A stretch of 64,000 nucleotides of DNA. Origin: Paenibacillus tianjinensis (GTDB lineage Bacteria > Bacillota > Bacilli > Paenibacillales > Paenibacillaceae). The notes under the pieces are model-generated. The model worked only from the letters and a program-made list of their open reading frames with translations, made no database searches and had not been told where the DNA came from. A program made the position numbers and the translations under genes. Positions 9,827 to 17,545 of this stretch are shown piece by piece. The stretch lies in the NCBI RefSeq assembly GCF_017086365.1, contig NZ_CP070969.1, forward strand, positions 992,001 to 1,056,000, given 5' to 3'. The first letter of the stretch is position 1; each line of letters opens with the position of its first letter.

Positions 9827-9902
9827 AGGGTATCCTCCTTTACCTTTACTTAAGTCTCTGTACAGCGGGAAGTTATACTTCTAATCAGCCTGGAAGCAGA
9901 GC

Positions 9903-10850
9903 TTACCCTCTTTGCCCGATCTGGCAATCCTCCGGAGGCAGGTCAACCTGTGCCTGAATCACCGGCTGGCGCAGTGTGCCTGAGCTGTTCCATTCCAGAA
10001 AATGCAGCTTGAATACAAGGCTGGGTCTGATCCAGACAGCGCCCTTACTGCGCTGTGGAAGGGACGCGAAAGGCATAACGGGAATGGTCAGGTTATGTGC
10101 CTGTGCGGTCAGATTCCGCCAATCCATGGCAGTCATCCGTCCCGCTCCTGCATGTCCGATATAATGCAGCTTGCCCGCATCATCATAGAGACCGAACAGC
10201 AGGGCATTTACGATGCCGTCACGGAAGGTGACGCCGCCGGCAACTGCGGTCACATCAGAGATGATCTTGCGTTTCTGCCAGCGTTTATCTTTCCCGCCGG
10301 GGGCATAGGTGCTGCCCATGTCCTTGCAGACAATTCCCTCCAGCCGTCCTTTCAGGGCAGCGGAGAATAGTTCTGCCGGATCCGTGTAGCTGGGCACATT
10401 CTGCACATGGGAATGCGGCAGCAGCATCTCACTGAGCAGCTGCTGCCGCCGGGATAAGGGCTGATCCAGCAGCCACACCCCGTTGCAGTAGAGCATATCA
10501 AATACCATATACAGGACCGGTACCTGCGGCGTCACAGCCCGGATGGCTGTTTCGCTCTTCAGGCTGTCGCGGCGCATCACTTCATGGAAGGACGGCTTGC
10601 CGCCGCTGAGCGCGATGACCTCGCCGTCCAGGATGAAGGAGTCTGCGCGGCAGTAGGTGCGGGGCACCGTCAGCTCAGGATATTGTAATGTGCGCCGGTT
10701 GCCGCGGCGGTTGATCAGCTCTATATGGTTCCCGTCATAATAAGAGAGCATACGGACCCCGTCCCATTTGATCTGGGCAATCCACTGGCTGCCGGACGGG
10801 AGCTGCGCAGCGAGTACAGGTTCAAACGGTATAACCGGCCGCATTTCCAT
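9903..10850 (-). CDS. ATP-dependent DNA ligase (NHEJ-type, LigD ligase domain)
   Basis: Seals DNA ends after Ku and the polymerase have acted. The 315 residues contain the nucleotidyl-lysine motif KWDGVR (Lys about 29), FILDGEVIAL, EGIVCKDMGSTYAPG and KRWQKRK, then an OB-fold region (GKLHYIGHAGAGRM). No nuclease domain is fused. Start is supported by AGGAGGTG. The gap of 36 bases from ku suggests one operon ku-ligase-polymerase. The split of LigD activities over two genes is common in Bacillales-related groups. Confidence 0.9.
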   Translation of the reverse strand: MEMRPVIPFEPVLAAQLPSGSQWIAQIKWDGVRMLSYYDGNHIELINRRGNRRTLQYPELTVPRTYCRADSFILDGEVIALSGGKPSFHEVMRRDSLKSETAIRAVTPQVPVLYMVFDMLYCNGVWLLDQPLSRRQQLLSEMLLPHSHVQNVPSYTDPAELFSAALKGRLEGIVCKDMGSTYAPGGKDKRWQKRKIISDVTAVAGGVTFRDGIVNALLFGLYDDAGKLHYIGHAGAGRMTAMDWRNLTAQAHNLTIPVMPFASLPQRSKGAVWIRPSLVFKLHFLEWNSSGTLRQPVIQAQVDLPPEDCQIGQRG

Positions 10851-10885
10851 GGCGCACCTCCTGACTATTTTGTATGCACGAAGGC

Positions 10886-11857
10886 TTAGGAAACGGTCTC
10901 TTTGCTTTTAGGGCTGCGCCGCTTCGCTTTGGGAGCTATGACCGGAATCGGTCCGGTTACTTCGTTAACTACGGCAGTTCCCGGCGCCGCTTCAGCTGTT
11001 TTGGCTTTGGCTGTTTTTTTCTTTGTACCGGCTGCCGTTTTTGGCTTGCTGGCTGAGCCGGCCAGAGAAGGGCCAGGATCGGCCGGGATGTGCTGGACAG
11101 CTTCGATACTGGCCTGCAGTGCAGCCATCAGATCGATAACATTGCTCTCCTGCTGCGACGGTGCGATATGGAATTCCTCCCCGGAGACTTTGTGGGAGAT
11201 CAAGTCCAGCATCCGCTGACGGTAGTCGTCCGTATATTTCTCCGGCTCAAACGGTGTGGACAGCTGAGAGATCAGCAGCTTGGCCATATCCAGCTCTTTA
11301 TCGCTCACCATTCCCGCTTCCGGCAATCCGGGAACCTGGGAGACCGGCCGCACCTCATCGGGATAAAAGATGGTCTCAATCGCCAGGCAGTCCTCCAGCA
11401 CACGGATGGCGGCCAGGCTGCTTTTGGAGCGGATGGAAATCTTGGCAATCCCGATCTTACCTGTCTGGCGCATTGCCTCCATCAGCAGCCGGTAAGCATT
11501 GGTGCCCGCCTGGTCCGGAGACAGATAGTAGGTTTTTTGAAAATAAATCGGGTCGATCTCCGTCAAATCCACAAAATCAAGGATCGTAATACTTTTGCTG
11601 CTTTCCTCGGTCAGCTGGTCCAGTTCCTCTTTGTCAAACAGGACAAACTTTCCTTTTTCGTACTCATAGCCCTTGCCGATTTCCTCCCAGCCCACTTCCT
11701 TCTCACAAACCGGGCATTTGCGTACATAGGACAGCGGACTGCCGCATTCTTTGTGGATGTAGCGCAGTGAGATGTCCTTATCCTCCGTGGCGGAGAACAT
11801 TTTGACCGGTACATGCACAAGTCCGAAGCTGATGGCTCCTTTCCAAACGGTATGCAT
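10886..11857 (-). CDS. ku: Ku protein, non-homologous end joining
   Basis: DNA end-binding homodimer that recruits the LigD enzymes. From the ATG at 11857 the protein has 323 residues and starts MHTVWKGAISFGLVHVPVKM, the normal Ku start; AGGAGGCGATATCG lies just upstream, so the longer reading to 11911 is not used. The core barrel (about 1-250) has YIHKECGSPLSYVRKCPVCEKEV, and the tail is Lys/Ala-rich (KPKTAAGTKKKTAKAK), typical of extra DNA-binding extensions. First gene of the end-joining operon. In spore formers this system is usually active during dormancy and germination. Confidence 0.95.
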   Translation of the reverse strand: MHTVWKGAISFGLVHVPVKMFSATEDKDISLRYIHKECGSPLSYVRKCPVCEKEVGWEEIGKGYEYEKGKFVLFDKEELDQLTEESSKSITILDFVDLTEIDPIYFQKTYYLSPDQAGTNAYRLLMEAMRQTGKIGIAKISIRSKSSLAAIRVLEDCLAIETIFYPDEVRPVSQVPGLPEAGMVSDKELDMAKLLISQLSTPFEPEKYTDDYRQRMLDLISHKVSGEEFHIAPSQQESNVIDLMAALQASIEAVQHIPADPGPSLAGSASKPKTAAGTKKKTAKAKTAEAAPGTAVVNEVTGPIPVIAPKAKRRSPKSKETVS

Positions 11858-12021
11858 CGATATCGCCTCCTGATAATAAGTGCTATGGCTTAGTATGGGG
11901 CGATGCCGCATTTTCTAGCCTGATGCATTTTTTGCTAACCTTGGGAAAAAATAAAGCCAGGCCCTGAAGGGGAGCCGCGTCAAGCGGCATGCATTACAGT
12001 GTTAGAAAAGTGGAGGAACCT

Positions 12022-12195
12022 ATGGACAGAGGACGGAATGAATGGAGCGATGCGCTACCTCGGCAGGATATTCCGGCAGAGGTCGTGGATTGGGCGAATA
12101 TTATCGCAGATCCGGATGATGAGCTGAATATAGACGCCGCCGGGTATCTGGATGCGGATGCAACGATTGGCGAACCCGAAGCGGATGAGGAATAA
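12022..12195 (+). CDS. Small acidic protein of unknown function
   Basis: 57 residues from the ATG at 12022, which has TGGAGG eight bases upstream; an in-frame ATG at 11989 has no ribosome-binding site. The protein is very acidic (WANIIADPDDELNIDAAGYLDADATIGEPEADEE) with no membrane segment or Cys. It lies directly before the 67-bp repeat array and sspH, which may hint at a sporulation role, but I do not recognise the family. Confidence 0.55.
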   Translation: MDRGRNEWSDALPRQDIPAEVVDWANIIADPDDELNIDAAGYLDADATIGEPEADEE

Positions 12196-12199
12196 GGAA

Positions 12200-12397
12200 C
12201 GTATGCTTCCGAAGCCAGTTTTGTACGAACCGGATACAGTGAAGCTTATGCTATTACAAAACTAAGCGTATGCTTCCGAAGCGAGTTTTGTACGAACCGG
12301 ATACAGTGAAGCTTATGCTATTACAAAACTAAGCGTATGCTTCCGAAGCGAGTTTTGTACGAACCAAATTCAGTGAAGCTTATGCTATTACAAAACT
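12200..12397 (+). repeat. Three tandem 67-bp copies of a structured repeat ending in the sspH Shine-Dalgarno
   Basis: Units start at 12200, 12267 and 12334 (CGTATGCTTCCGAAG...). Each contains AGTTTTGTA and, about 30 bases later, TACAAAACT, which pair as a 9-bp stem (last unit: 12351-12359 with 12389-12397). The last unit runs straight into AAGGAG and the sspH start. Related single copies lie before groEL (27420-27490) and before the aldo/keto reductase at 60186. Units 1 and 2 are nearly identical, unit 3 differs in a few bases. Confidence 0.9.
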
Positions 12398-12413
12398 TTA
12401 AGGAGACCAAAAA

Positions 12414-12599
12414 ATGGACATTAAGCGGGCAAAGGACATTTATGCTTCCAAGGAGATGATCTCTGTACATTTGGACGGGGAGCCAGTGTGGATTGAGCGT
12501 GTGGACGAAGCAAACGGCATGGCTACGGTACAGGTGGGTTCACGTCCGACAAATACACATACAGTGGGTGTGGAGCGGCTGGAAGAGCAGAGAAGTTAG
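12414..12599 (+). CDS. sspH: Small acid-soluble spore protein, H type
   Basis: 61 residues matching the SspH family: MDIKRAKDIYASKEMISVHLDGEPVWIERVD at the start (residues 1-31), then VGVERLEE. SspH proteins are minor spore-core proteins made in the forespore. The start codon follows AAGGAG by eight bases, and that ribosome-binding site is attached to the repeat array upstream. A hairpin terminator follows. Family assignment is good; the exact role in the spore is unknown even in B. subtilis. Confidence 0.88.
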   Translation: MDIKRAKDIYASKEMISVHLDGEPVWIERVDEANGMATVQVGSRPTNTHTVGVERLEEQRS

Positions 12600-12655
12600 T
12601 CGTCCTCATCAGTTAGGGCTGAGTTTATACAGTTAGACTTTAATTAACTGGAATT

Positions 12656-12709
12656 TGAGCAGAGCAGCGATCCTTCTGTTAGGAATAATCGCTGGCTCTG
12701 CTTTTTTGG
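12656..12709 (+). terminator. Terminator after sspH
   Basis: AGCAGAGCAGCGAT pairs with ATCGCTGGCTCTGCT (12688-12702) with a bulge and is followed by six T. Confidence 0.9.
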
Positions 12710-12806
12710 CATACCCATCTTACTGCAATTGCTTGATAGCTGACACAAAGGTTGACGCTAACTGCTGCTAACGCCTATATTTGGGATGTGAATTTGATGA
12801 AAAGAG

Positions 12807-13820
12807 ATGATATCCGTGCGTCCTATTATACTAGGCGTCTGCTCGGCGCTGTTTTTTGCAGTAACTTTTGTGCTTAACCGGCGGATGGAGCTGTCAGGGG
12901 GGAGCTGGGCATGGAGTGCCTCGCTGCGCTACTTGTTTACATTGCCGTTTCTGGTGGCGATTGTGGCTGGGCGCGGCCGGCTGAAGCCGCTGCTGTCAGC
13001 GATGAAGGAGCACCCGGCGGCATGGCTGCTCTGGGGAACGGTCGGCTTTGGCCTGTTCTATGCTCCGATCTGCTTCGCAGCTGCATATGCTCCAGGCTGG
13101 CTGACAGCCGGAACCTGGCAGCTGACGATTATTTCCGGCTCGCTGCTCGCCCCCTTCTTCGGCCGATGGGTGAACGGACCCGACGGGCGGGTCTATGAGC
13201 GCGGCAGAATCCCGCTTCGCGGGCTCGGATTGTCACTGATTATTCTGGCCGGAGTGGTGCTGCTCCAGGCTGAACAAGCCCGCGAGCTGGCAGCATCTCA
13301 GGTATTGCTGGGCATCGTGCCAGTCCTGATTGCTTCCTTCGCCTATCCGCTCGGCAACCGCAAGATGATGGAGCTGTGCGGAGACCGGCTGGACGTCTTT
13401 CAGCGCATTCTTGGCATGACTCTGGGCAGTCTCCCTTTTTGGCTGGTTCTGGCGCTCATCGGCTATGCAGATGCCGGACTGCCTTCAGGCTCCCAAGCAG
13501 GACAATCGTTGATTGTTGCCGTCTCTTCCGGAGTGATCGCTACCGTCCTGTTCTTCCGAGCCACGGATATGGTACGCAGCAGCATGAGCGGGCTCGCGGC
13601 AGTGGAGGCCACCCAGTCGCTTGAGGTATTGTTCGCCCTGGCCGGTGAAATGCTGATTCTGTCCTCACCGCTGCCTTCACTGCTGTCATGGATAGGTATT
13701 GCTGTCATTATCATCGGGATGGCTCTGCACAGTATGTTCTCCCATCGCGCACTGAGCAGGACGCCGCGGGCCAAAAGCCCGAAGCTCCCTCCCCCCGTGG
13801 CTGCAGGCAGCGAGGAGTAG
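12807..13820 (+). CDS. Multidrug-resistance-efflux-like permease (EamA/EmrE superfamily)
   Basis: Ten-helix drug/metabolite transporter family protein of 337 residues. The first half starts ILGVCSALFFAVTFVLNRRMELSGGSWAWSASLRYLF, with the second repeat from about residue 160 (VLLGIVPVLIASFAYPLGNRKMMEL). The polar tail (about 310-337) is Pro/Lys-rich. Substrate unknown. The ATG at 12807 has only a weak AAGAG upstream, so the start is less sure than the gene. Single gene with no clear partner. Confidence 0.85.
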   Translation: MISVRPIILGVCSALFFAVTFVLNRRMELSGGSWAWSASLRYLFTLPFLVAIVAGRGRLKPLLSAMKEHPAAWLLWGTVGFGLFYAPICFAAAYAPGWLTAGTWQLTIISGSLLAPFFGRWVNGPDGRVYERGRIPLRGLGLSLIILAGVVLLQAEQARELAASQVLLGIVPVLIASFAYPLGNRKMMELCGDRLDVFQRILGMTLGSLPFWLVLALIGYADAGLPSGSQAGQSLIVAVSSGVIATVLFFRATDMVRSSMSGLAAVEATQSLEVLFALAGEMLILSSPLPSLLSWIGIAVIIIGMALHSMFSHRALSRTPRAKSPKLPPPVAAGSEE

Positions 13821-13829
13821 AGAGGGTTG

Positions 13830-13858
13830 TTGCGGTACCCGTAGTATACCGATATAAT
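13830..13858 (+). promoter_or_regulatory. Promoter of the tsaE-tsaB-rimI-tsaD operon
   Basis: TTGCGG, a 17-base spacer and TATAAT (13853-13858), about 48 bases before the tsaE start. Confidence 0.7.
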
Positions 13859-13905
13859 TAAAAGTATTGCGGTGTTGGTACTATTTTAAAAGGTGGAGTT
13901 GCAGC

Positions 13906-14397
13906 TTGGACATTAACGATGAAACGGTGTTTACTTACCGTTCGTACAGCCTCCAGGATACGGAGCTGCTGGCAGCTGCGATAGCCGCCGCAGCCACAGC
14001 CGGTATGGTGATTGGCCTCGACGGGGATCTAGGTGCGGGGAAGACGGCATTCTCGCAAGGTTTTGCGCGCCATTTGGGCGTGCAGGGGATTGTTAACAGT
14101 CCTACTTTTACTATAATCAAAGAGTATGATGGGCGTCTGCCGCTGTATCATATGGATGTATACCGGATCTCGCTGCAGGAAGCGGACGAGCTTGGACTGG
14201 ACGAATATTTCTACGGGCAGGGAGTATGCCTGGTGGAATGGAGCAGTATCATTACAGACTTGATGCCGCCGCGGCATCTGCATATATACATGGAAACAGC
14301 TGGACCGGAGGAACGTATCATTACGATAACCGGAACCGGAGAGCCGTATGGTGAATTGTGCCGGGCGCTGATCCAGAAGTGGGGTAAACAAGGATGA
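13906..14397 (+). CDS. tsaE: tRNA threonylcarbamoyladenosine biosynthesis ATPase TsaE
   Basis: P-loop ATPase that works with TsaB and TsaD to make t6A37 on ANN-decoding tRNAs. 163 residues from the TTG at 13906, preceded by GGTGGAG; a longer in-frame reading from 13867 has no ribosome-binding site. Walker A is GDLGAGKTAFSQG, the switch region is NSPTFTIIKEYDG and the HMDVYR motif is present. First gene of a tight operon with tsaB (4-base ATGA overlap), rimI and tsaD, the same order as ydiB-C-D-E in B. subtilis. Confidence 0.95.
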   Translation: MDINDETVFTYRSYSLQDTELLAAAIAAAATAGMVIGLDGDLGAGKTAFSQGFARHLGVQGIVNSPTFTIIKEYDGRLPLYHMDVYRISLQEADELGLDEYFYGQGVCLVEWSSIITDLMPPRHLHIYMETAGPEERIITITGTGEPYGELCRALIQKWGKQG

Positions 14398-15233
14398 TGA
14401 ACGAAAATAATGGGCCGCGCAAGCGGCTTTTGGCGCTGGATACGTCAACGGCTGTCCTGGGAGTAGCTGTAACTGAAGATGGCAGACTATTGCATGAAAT
14501 TAATGCATCCGGGGAGCGGAACCATTCGGTGCACCTGCTGCCGATAATTGAGCAGGCCTTACAGGCCAGCGGTACAGAGGCCTCGATGCTTGGCGGAGTG
14601 GCTGTCGGCCTGGGTCCGGGATCATACACGGGTACCCGGATTGCGGTGACTGCTGCCAAGACACTGGCCTGGGCCTGGAAGGTGCCGGTCGTCGGCATTT
14701 CCAGCCTGCATGCCCTGGCTTGGGGCGGCTATGCTGCTATACAGGAGAAGCAGGCTGCTGCTGCGGCTGAGCAAGCTGCACGGACGGAAGGATTTGGTCC
14801 GGACTGGATTATTCCTCTGCTCGATGCACGGCGGGGACAAGTCTACACAGGGTTATTCACATCCTGCGGGCTCCGTGCTCCGCAGCGCCTTGAACCGGAT
14901 GCTATCCGCCTTATGGCTGACTGGGTGATGTATTTATCAGACAGGCTAAAACAGGCGGAGGCAGAGGGCAGCAGACCCCGGTCCGTCTGGTTTGTCGGAG
15001 AGACTGCGCTGCATGGCAGCGGGGACAGTCTTCGTCCGCTGCTGGGAGCAGCGGACGTACATGCGGAGCCTTATGAGCTGGAGGGGCGCTGGGCAGCGCT
15101 CCTTGGTGAGGAACGCCTGCTGGAGGGCAGCGGCGGTGACGATATTCACGGGTTAATCCCGAATTATACCCAGCTTACTGAAGCGGAAGCCAATCTGCGC
15201 CGGAGCAGTGAAGGGAGCGCGAGCAAAGTATGA
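14394..15233 (+). CDS. tsaB: tRNA threonylcarbamoyladenosine biosynthesis protein TsaB
   Basis: Inactive paralogue-type partner of TsaD (YeaZ), 279 residues. N-terminal ASKHA fold: LLALDTSTAVLGVAV, GERNHSVHLLPIIEQAL, VAVGLGPGSYTGTRIAVTAAKTLAW. It overlaps tsaE by four bases (ATGATGA; a second ATG at 14397 is also possible) and rimI by four bases. An insert rich in Ala/Gln (about residues 117-132) is not part of the core fold. Confidence 0.95.
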   Translation: MMNENNGPRKRLLALDTSTAVLGVAVTEDGRLLHEINASGERNHSVHLLPIIEQALQASGTEASMLGGVAVGLGPGSYTGTRIAVTAAKTLAWAWKVPVVGISSLHALAWGGYAAIQEKQAAAAAEQAARTEGFGPDWIIPLLDARRGQVYTGLFTSCGLRAPQRLEPDAIRLMADWVMYLSDRLKQAEAEGSRPRSVWFVGETALHGSGDSLRPLLGAADVHAEPYELEGRWAALLGEERLLEGSGGDDIHGLIPNYTQLTEAEANLRRSSEGSASKV

Positions 15234-15754
15234 CGGAACCTACGCGGGCGGGAGAACAGGAGAGCGGTCCTGTATTTCGCCTGATGAAGCTTGAGGATAT
15301 TCCAGAGATTCTCGTGATCGAACGGGAAGCTTTTACGATGCCCTGGACGGAGGAAGCGTTCCGTAATGAGCTGACGCATAATCATTTTGCCAAATACATG
15401 GTGATGGAGCTGGCCGGCCATATCATCGGCTATGCCGGGATGTGGGCGATTGTCGACGAGGCCCATGTGACGAACATTGCCCTGCTCGAAGCTTACCGGG
15501 GACGCAAATGGGGCGACCGGCTGCTGGAGGAGCTGATGAAGACGGCGAGCTTTTTGGGCATGAAGTCGATTACGCTAGAGGTCCGGGTCTCGAATGAGGT
15601 GGCCCAGAATTTATACCGCAAAAAAGGTTTCCGGCCGGCCGGTACCCGTAAGGGGTATTATTCGGACAACCGTGAGGATGCGCTGATTATGTGGGCGGAT
15701 CTGCCGGAGTATGGAGAGCAAGGGTTGACGGAAGGAAGCGTGGATCTAAAATGA
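15230..15754 (+). CDS. rimI: Ribosomal-protein-alanine N-acetyltransferase RimI
   Basis: GNAT family enzyme, 174 residues, which acetylates the N terminus of ribosomal protein S18 in the reference organism. It shows FRLMKLEDIPEILVIEREAF, ALLEAYRGRKWGDRLLEELM as the acetyl-CoA loop (usual Q/RxxGxG/A with one change, RGRKWG) and NLYRKKGF. It is embedded between tsaB and tsaD with overlapping stop/start codons, the conserved place for rimI in Firmicutes. Confidence 0.92.
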   Translation: MTEPTRAGEQESGPVFRLMKLEDIPEILVIEREAFTMPWTEEAFRNELTHNHFAKYMVMELAGHIIGYAGMWAIVDEAHVTNIALLEAYRGRKWGDRLLEELMKTASFLGMKSITLEVRVSNEVAQNLYRKKGFRPAGTRKGYYSDNREDALIMWADLPEYGEQGLTEGSVDLK

Positions 15755-16800
15755 ATACTGAAACAGGCGCTATTGAGCCTGTACTTATATTGGCTATTGA
15801 GACGAGCTGTGATGAAACCTCAGTAGCAGTCATCAAAGACGGACACGAGGTGCTGGCGAATATTATTTCCAGCCAGATTGAAACTCACCGCGCCTTCGGC
15901 GGCGTAGTGCCGGAGGTTGCCTCACGTAAGCATGTCGAGGTGATCACCCTGGTGATCGAGGAGGCGCTGACAGCCGCAGGGGTACAGCCTGGGGAGCTTA
16001 CAGCTGTCGCGGTTACGCAAGGACCGGGACTCGTCGGCGCGCTGCTGGTGGGTGTTGTTGCGGCCAAAAGCCTCGCGCTGGCCTGGGGTAAGCCGCTTAT
16101 CGGCACGCATCATATTGCCGGGCACATTTATGCCAACCGGCTGGTGAAGGAATTGCAGTATCCGTGCATGACCCTAGTTGTATCCGGGGGACATACAGAG
16201 CTGGTTAACATGGAGCGCGAAGGAGAATTCCGGATTATCGGACGCACCCGCGATGATGCGGTCGGTGAAGCCTACGACAAGGTTGCCCGCGCACTTGGCT
16301 TTCCGTATCCGGGCGGTCCGCATGTAGACCGTCTGGCCCGTGAAGCGGCAGAAGCGGTAGCCTTGCCCCGTGTCTGGCTGGAGCCGGATTCCTATGATTT
16401 CAGCTTCAGCGGTCTGAAGTCTGCTGTGCTGAATGTGGTGAACCAGAGCAAGATGAAGGGACTGGAACCGGATGTGGCCGGCATCGCACGCGGCTTCCAG
16501 GAATCTGTAGTCGAGGTGCTGGTGGAGAAGGCCGTCCGGGCTGTCAAAGCCTGTGAGGCCAAGCAGCTTCTGCTCTGCGGCGGGGTTGCCGCCAACAAAG
16601 GGCTGCGTGAAACACTGGTCTCCCGCTGCGAGGCTGAAGGCATAGAGCTGATCATTCCTCCGCCGGTGTACTGCACGGATAATGCCGCGATGATCGGTGC
16701 TGCGGCCTATGTGAAATGGCGGCATGACGGCAGCACATCGCTGGATATGGTTGCCGATCCCGGTTTGTCGCTGGAAAAGTGGTCTGTGACCGCCTATTGA
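15751..16800 (+). CDS. tsaD: tRNA N6-adenosine threonylcarbamoyltransferase TsaD
   Basis: Catalytic subunit that transfers the threonylcarbamoyl group to A37. 349 residues from the ATG at 15751, which overlaps the rimI stop (ATGA). Contains ILAIETSCDETSVAV, the metal-binding HHIAGH, SGGHTELV and CGGVAANKGLR. A longer in-frame reading from 15691 would overlap rimI by 60 bases and is not used. Its stop codon (16798-16800) shares bases with the -35 box of the next promoter. Confidence 0.96.
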   Translation: MNTETGAIEPVLILAIETSCDETSVAVIKDGHEVLANIISSQIETHRAFGGVVPEVASRKHVEVITLVIEEALTAAGVQPGELTAVAVTQGPGLVGALLVGVVAAKSLALAWGKPLIGTHHIAGHIYANRLVKELQYPCMTLVVSGGHTELVNMEREGEFRIIGRTRDDAVGEAYDKVARALGFPYPGGPHVDRLAREAAEAVALPRVWLEPDSYDFSFSGLKSAVLNVVNQSKMKGLEPDVAGIARGFQESVVEVLVEKAVRAVKACEAKQLLLCGGVAANKGLRETLVSRCEAEGIELIIPPPVYCTDNAAMIGAAAYVKWRHDGSTSLDMVADPGLSLEKWSVTAY

Positions 16801-16826
16801 CATCCTTTAGTCGGGAAGAGTATAAT
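16797..16826 (+). promoter_or_regulatory. Consensus promoter for the T-box/leuA transcript
   Basis: TTGACA (16797-16802), 18-base spacer, TATAAT (16821-16826). The -35 box overlaps the tsaD stop codon, so leuA has its own strong start inside a conserved gene neighbourhood. Confidence 0.85.
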
Positions 16827-16832
16827 CTACCC

Positions 16833-17207
16833 AATTAAACGATATAAACGCGATGAAGGGAAGCAGTAGGGTTACTCCGGGATAAGAGAACTGCGGGTAG
16901 GTGCGACGCAGCCGAAGGAGACCTGAACTCGTCCGGGAGCGGAGCGGTGGAAGCGGGATGTCCTTTCTAGAGGGGCATTGAGCGGCATGAAGAGTGTGCC
17001 GGACCTTTCGTACACCGACTACGGGTAACCTCCGTGAGAGGGTGGTCAAGGCAGTGGGGGGCGGATGCAACCGTATGAACTTGCCTGACTATTGAGTGGA
17101 TATTCAGAGGACAGCAGAAATTGGGCTGATCCGGTATATCAACAAGAGTGGTACCGCGAAGGTTAACAGCCTGTCGTCTCTTGAATAGAGACGGCAGGCT
17201 TTTTTGT
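16833..17207 (+). promoter_or_regulatory. T-box riboswitch 1 (probably leucine), with terminator
   Basis: Stem I region has GGTGCGACGCAG and then CTGAACTCGTCC, where CTC is the probable leucine specifier. The antiterminator T-box is AGAGTGGTACCGCG (17145-17158); its UGGU would pair with an ACCA tRNA end. The terminator is GCCTGTCGTCTC / GAGACGGCAGGC (17169-17199) plus six T. Uncharged tRNA binding would favour the antiterminator. Leucine is inferred from the specifier position and from leuA downstream. A second T-box follows directly. Confidence 0.9.
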
Positions 17208-17545
17208 GTACTTATAGGGATTACACGCAATGAACGGGAGCAGTAGATGACGAAGGTGTGCAGAGAGCTGCGGGGTGGTGCGACGCAGACGCCTATGAAG
17301 CATTGAATCTCGCCCGGGAGCGGAGCGGCGGAAAATACAGATGTACGCCGCGACGGATGTCTCCGTTACCAGACACTCATCCTTGGTTGACTTGTGCCTT
17401 CAATGGACGGAAGGCCAAGGATGGGAAAGAGCTGGACGCAGCTTGCGGTTTGCTATGCTATTGAATAGGAGCCGGATGCGTCAAAAAGAGTGGTACCGCG
17501 GAGGGGTAACCCGCCGTCTCTTTATAGAGACGGCGGGTTTTTGTG
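17208..17545 (+). promoter_or_regulatory. T-box riboswitch 2 (probably leucine), with terminator
   Basis: A second complete leader: GAACGGGAGCAGTAG, GGTGCGACGCAG, TTGAATCTCGCCCGG (CTC specifier when aligned from the right to leader 1), T-box AGAGTGGTACCGCG (17487-17500) and terminator ACCCGCCGTCTC / GAGACGGCGGGT (17509-17538) plus TTTTTG. An in-frame shift of one base would instead read ATC (Ile), so the specifier needs a structural model. No promoter is seen between the two leaders, so both act in series on one transcript. Confidence 0.9.

Noticed and set aside
12200..12397. Possible CRISPR array
   Set aside because: The three units are contiguous 67-bp tandem copies without unique spacers and no cas genes are near.
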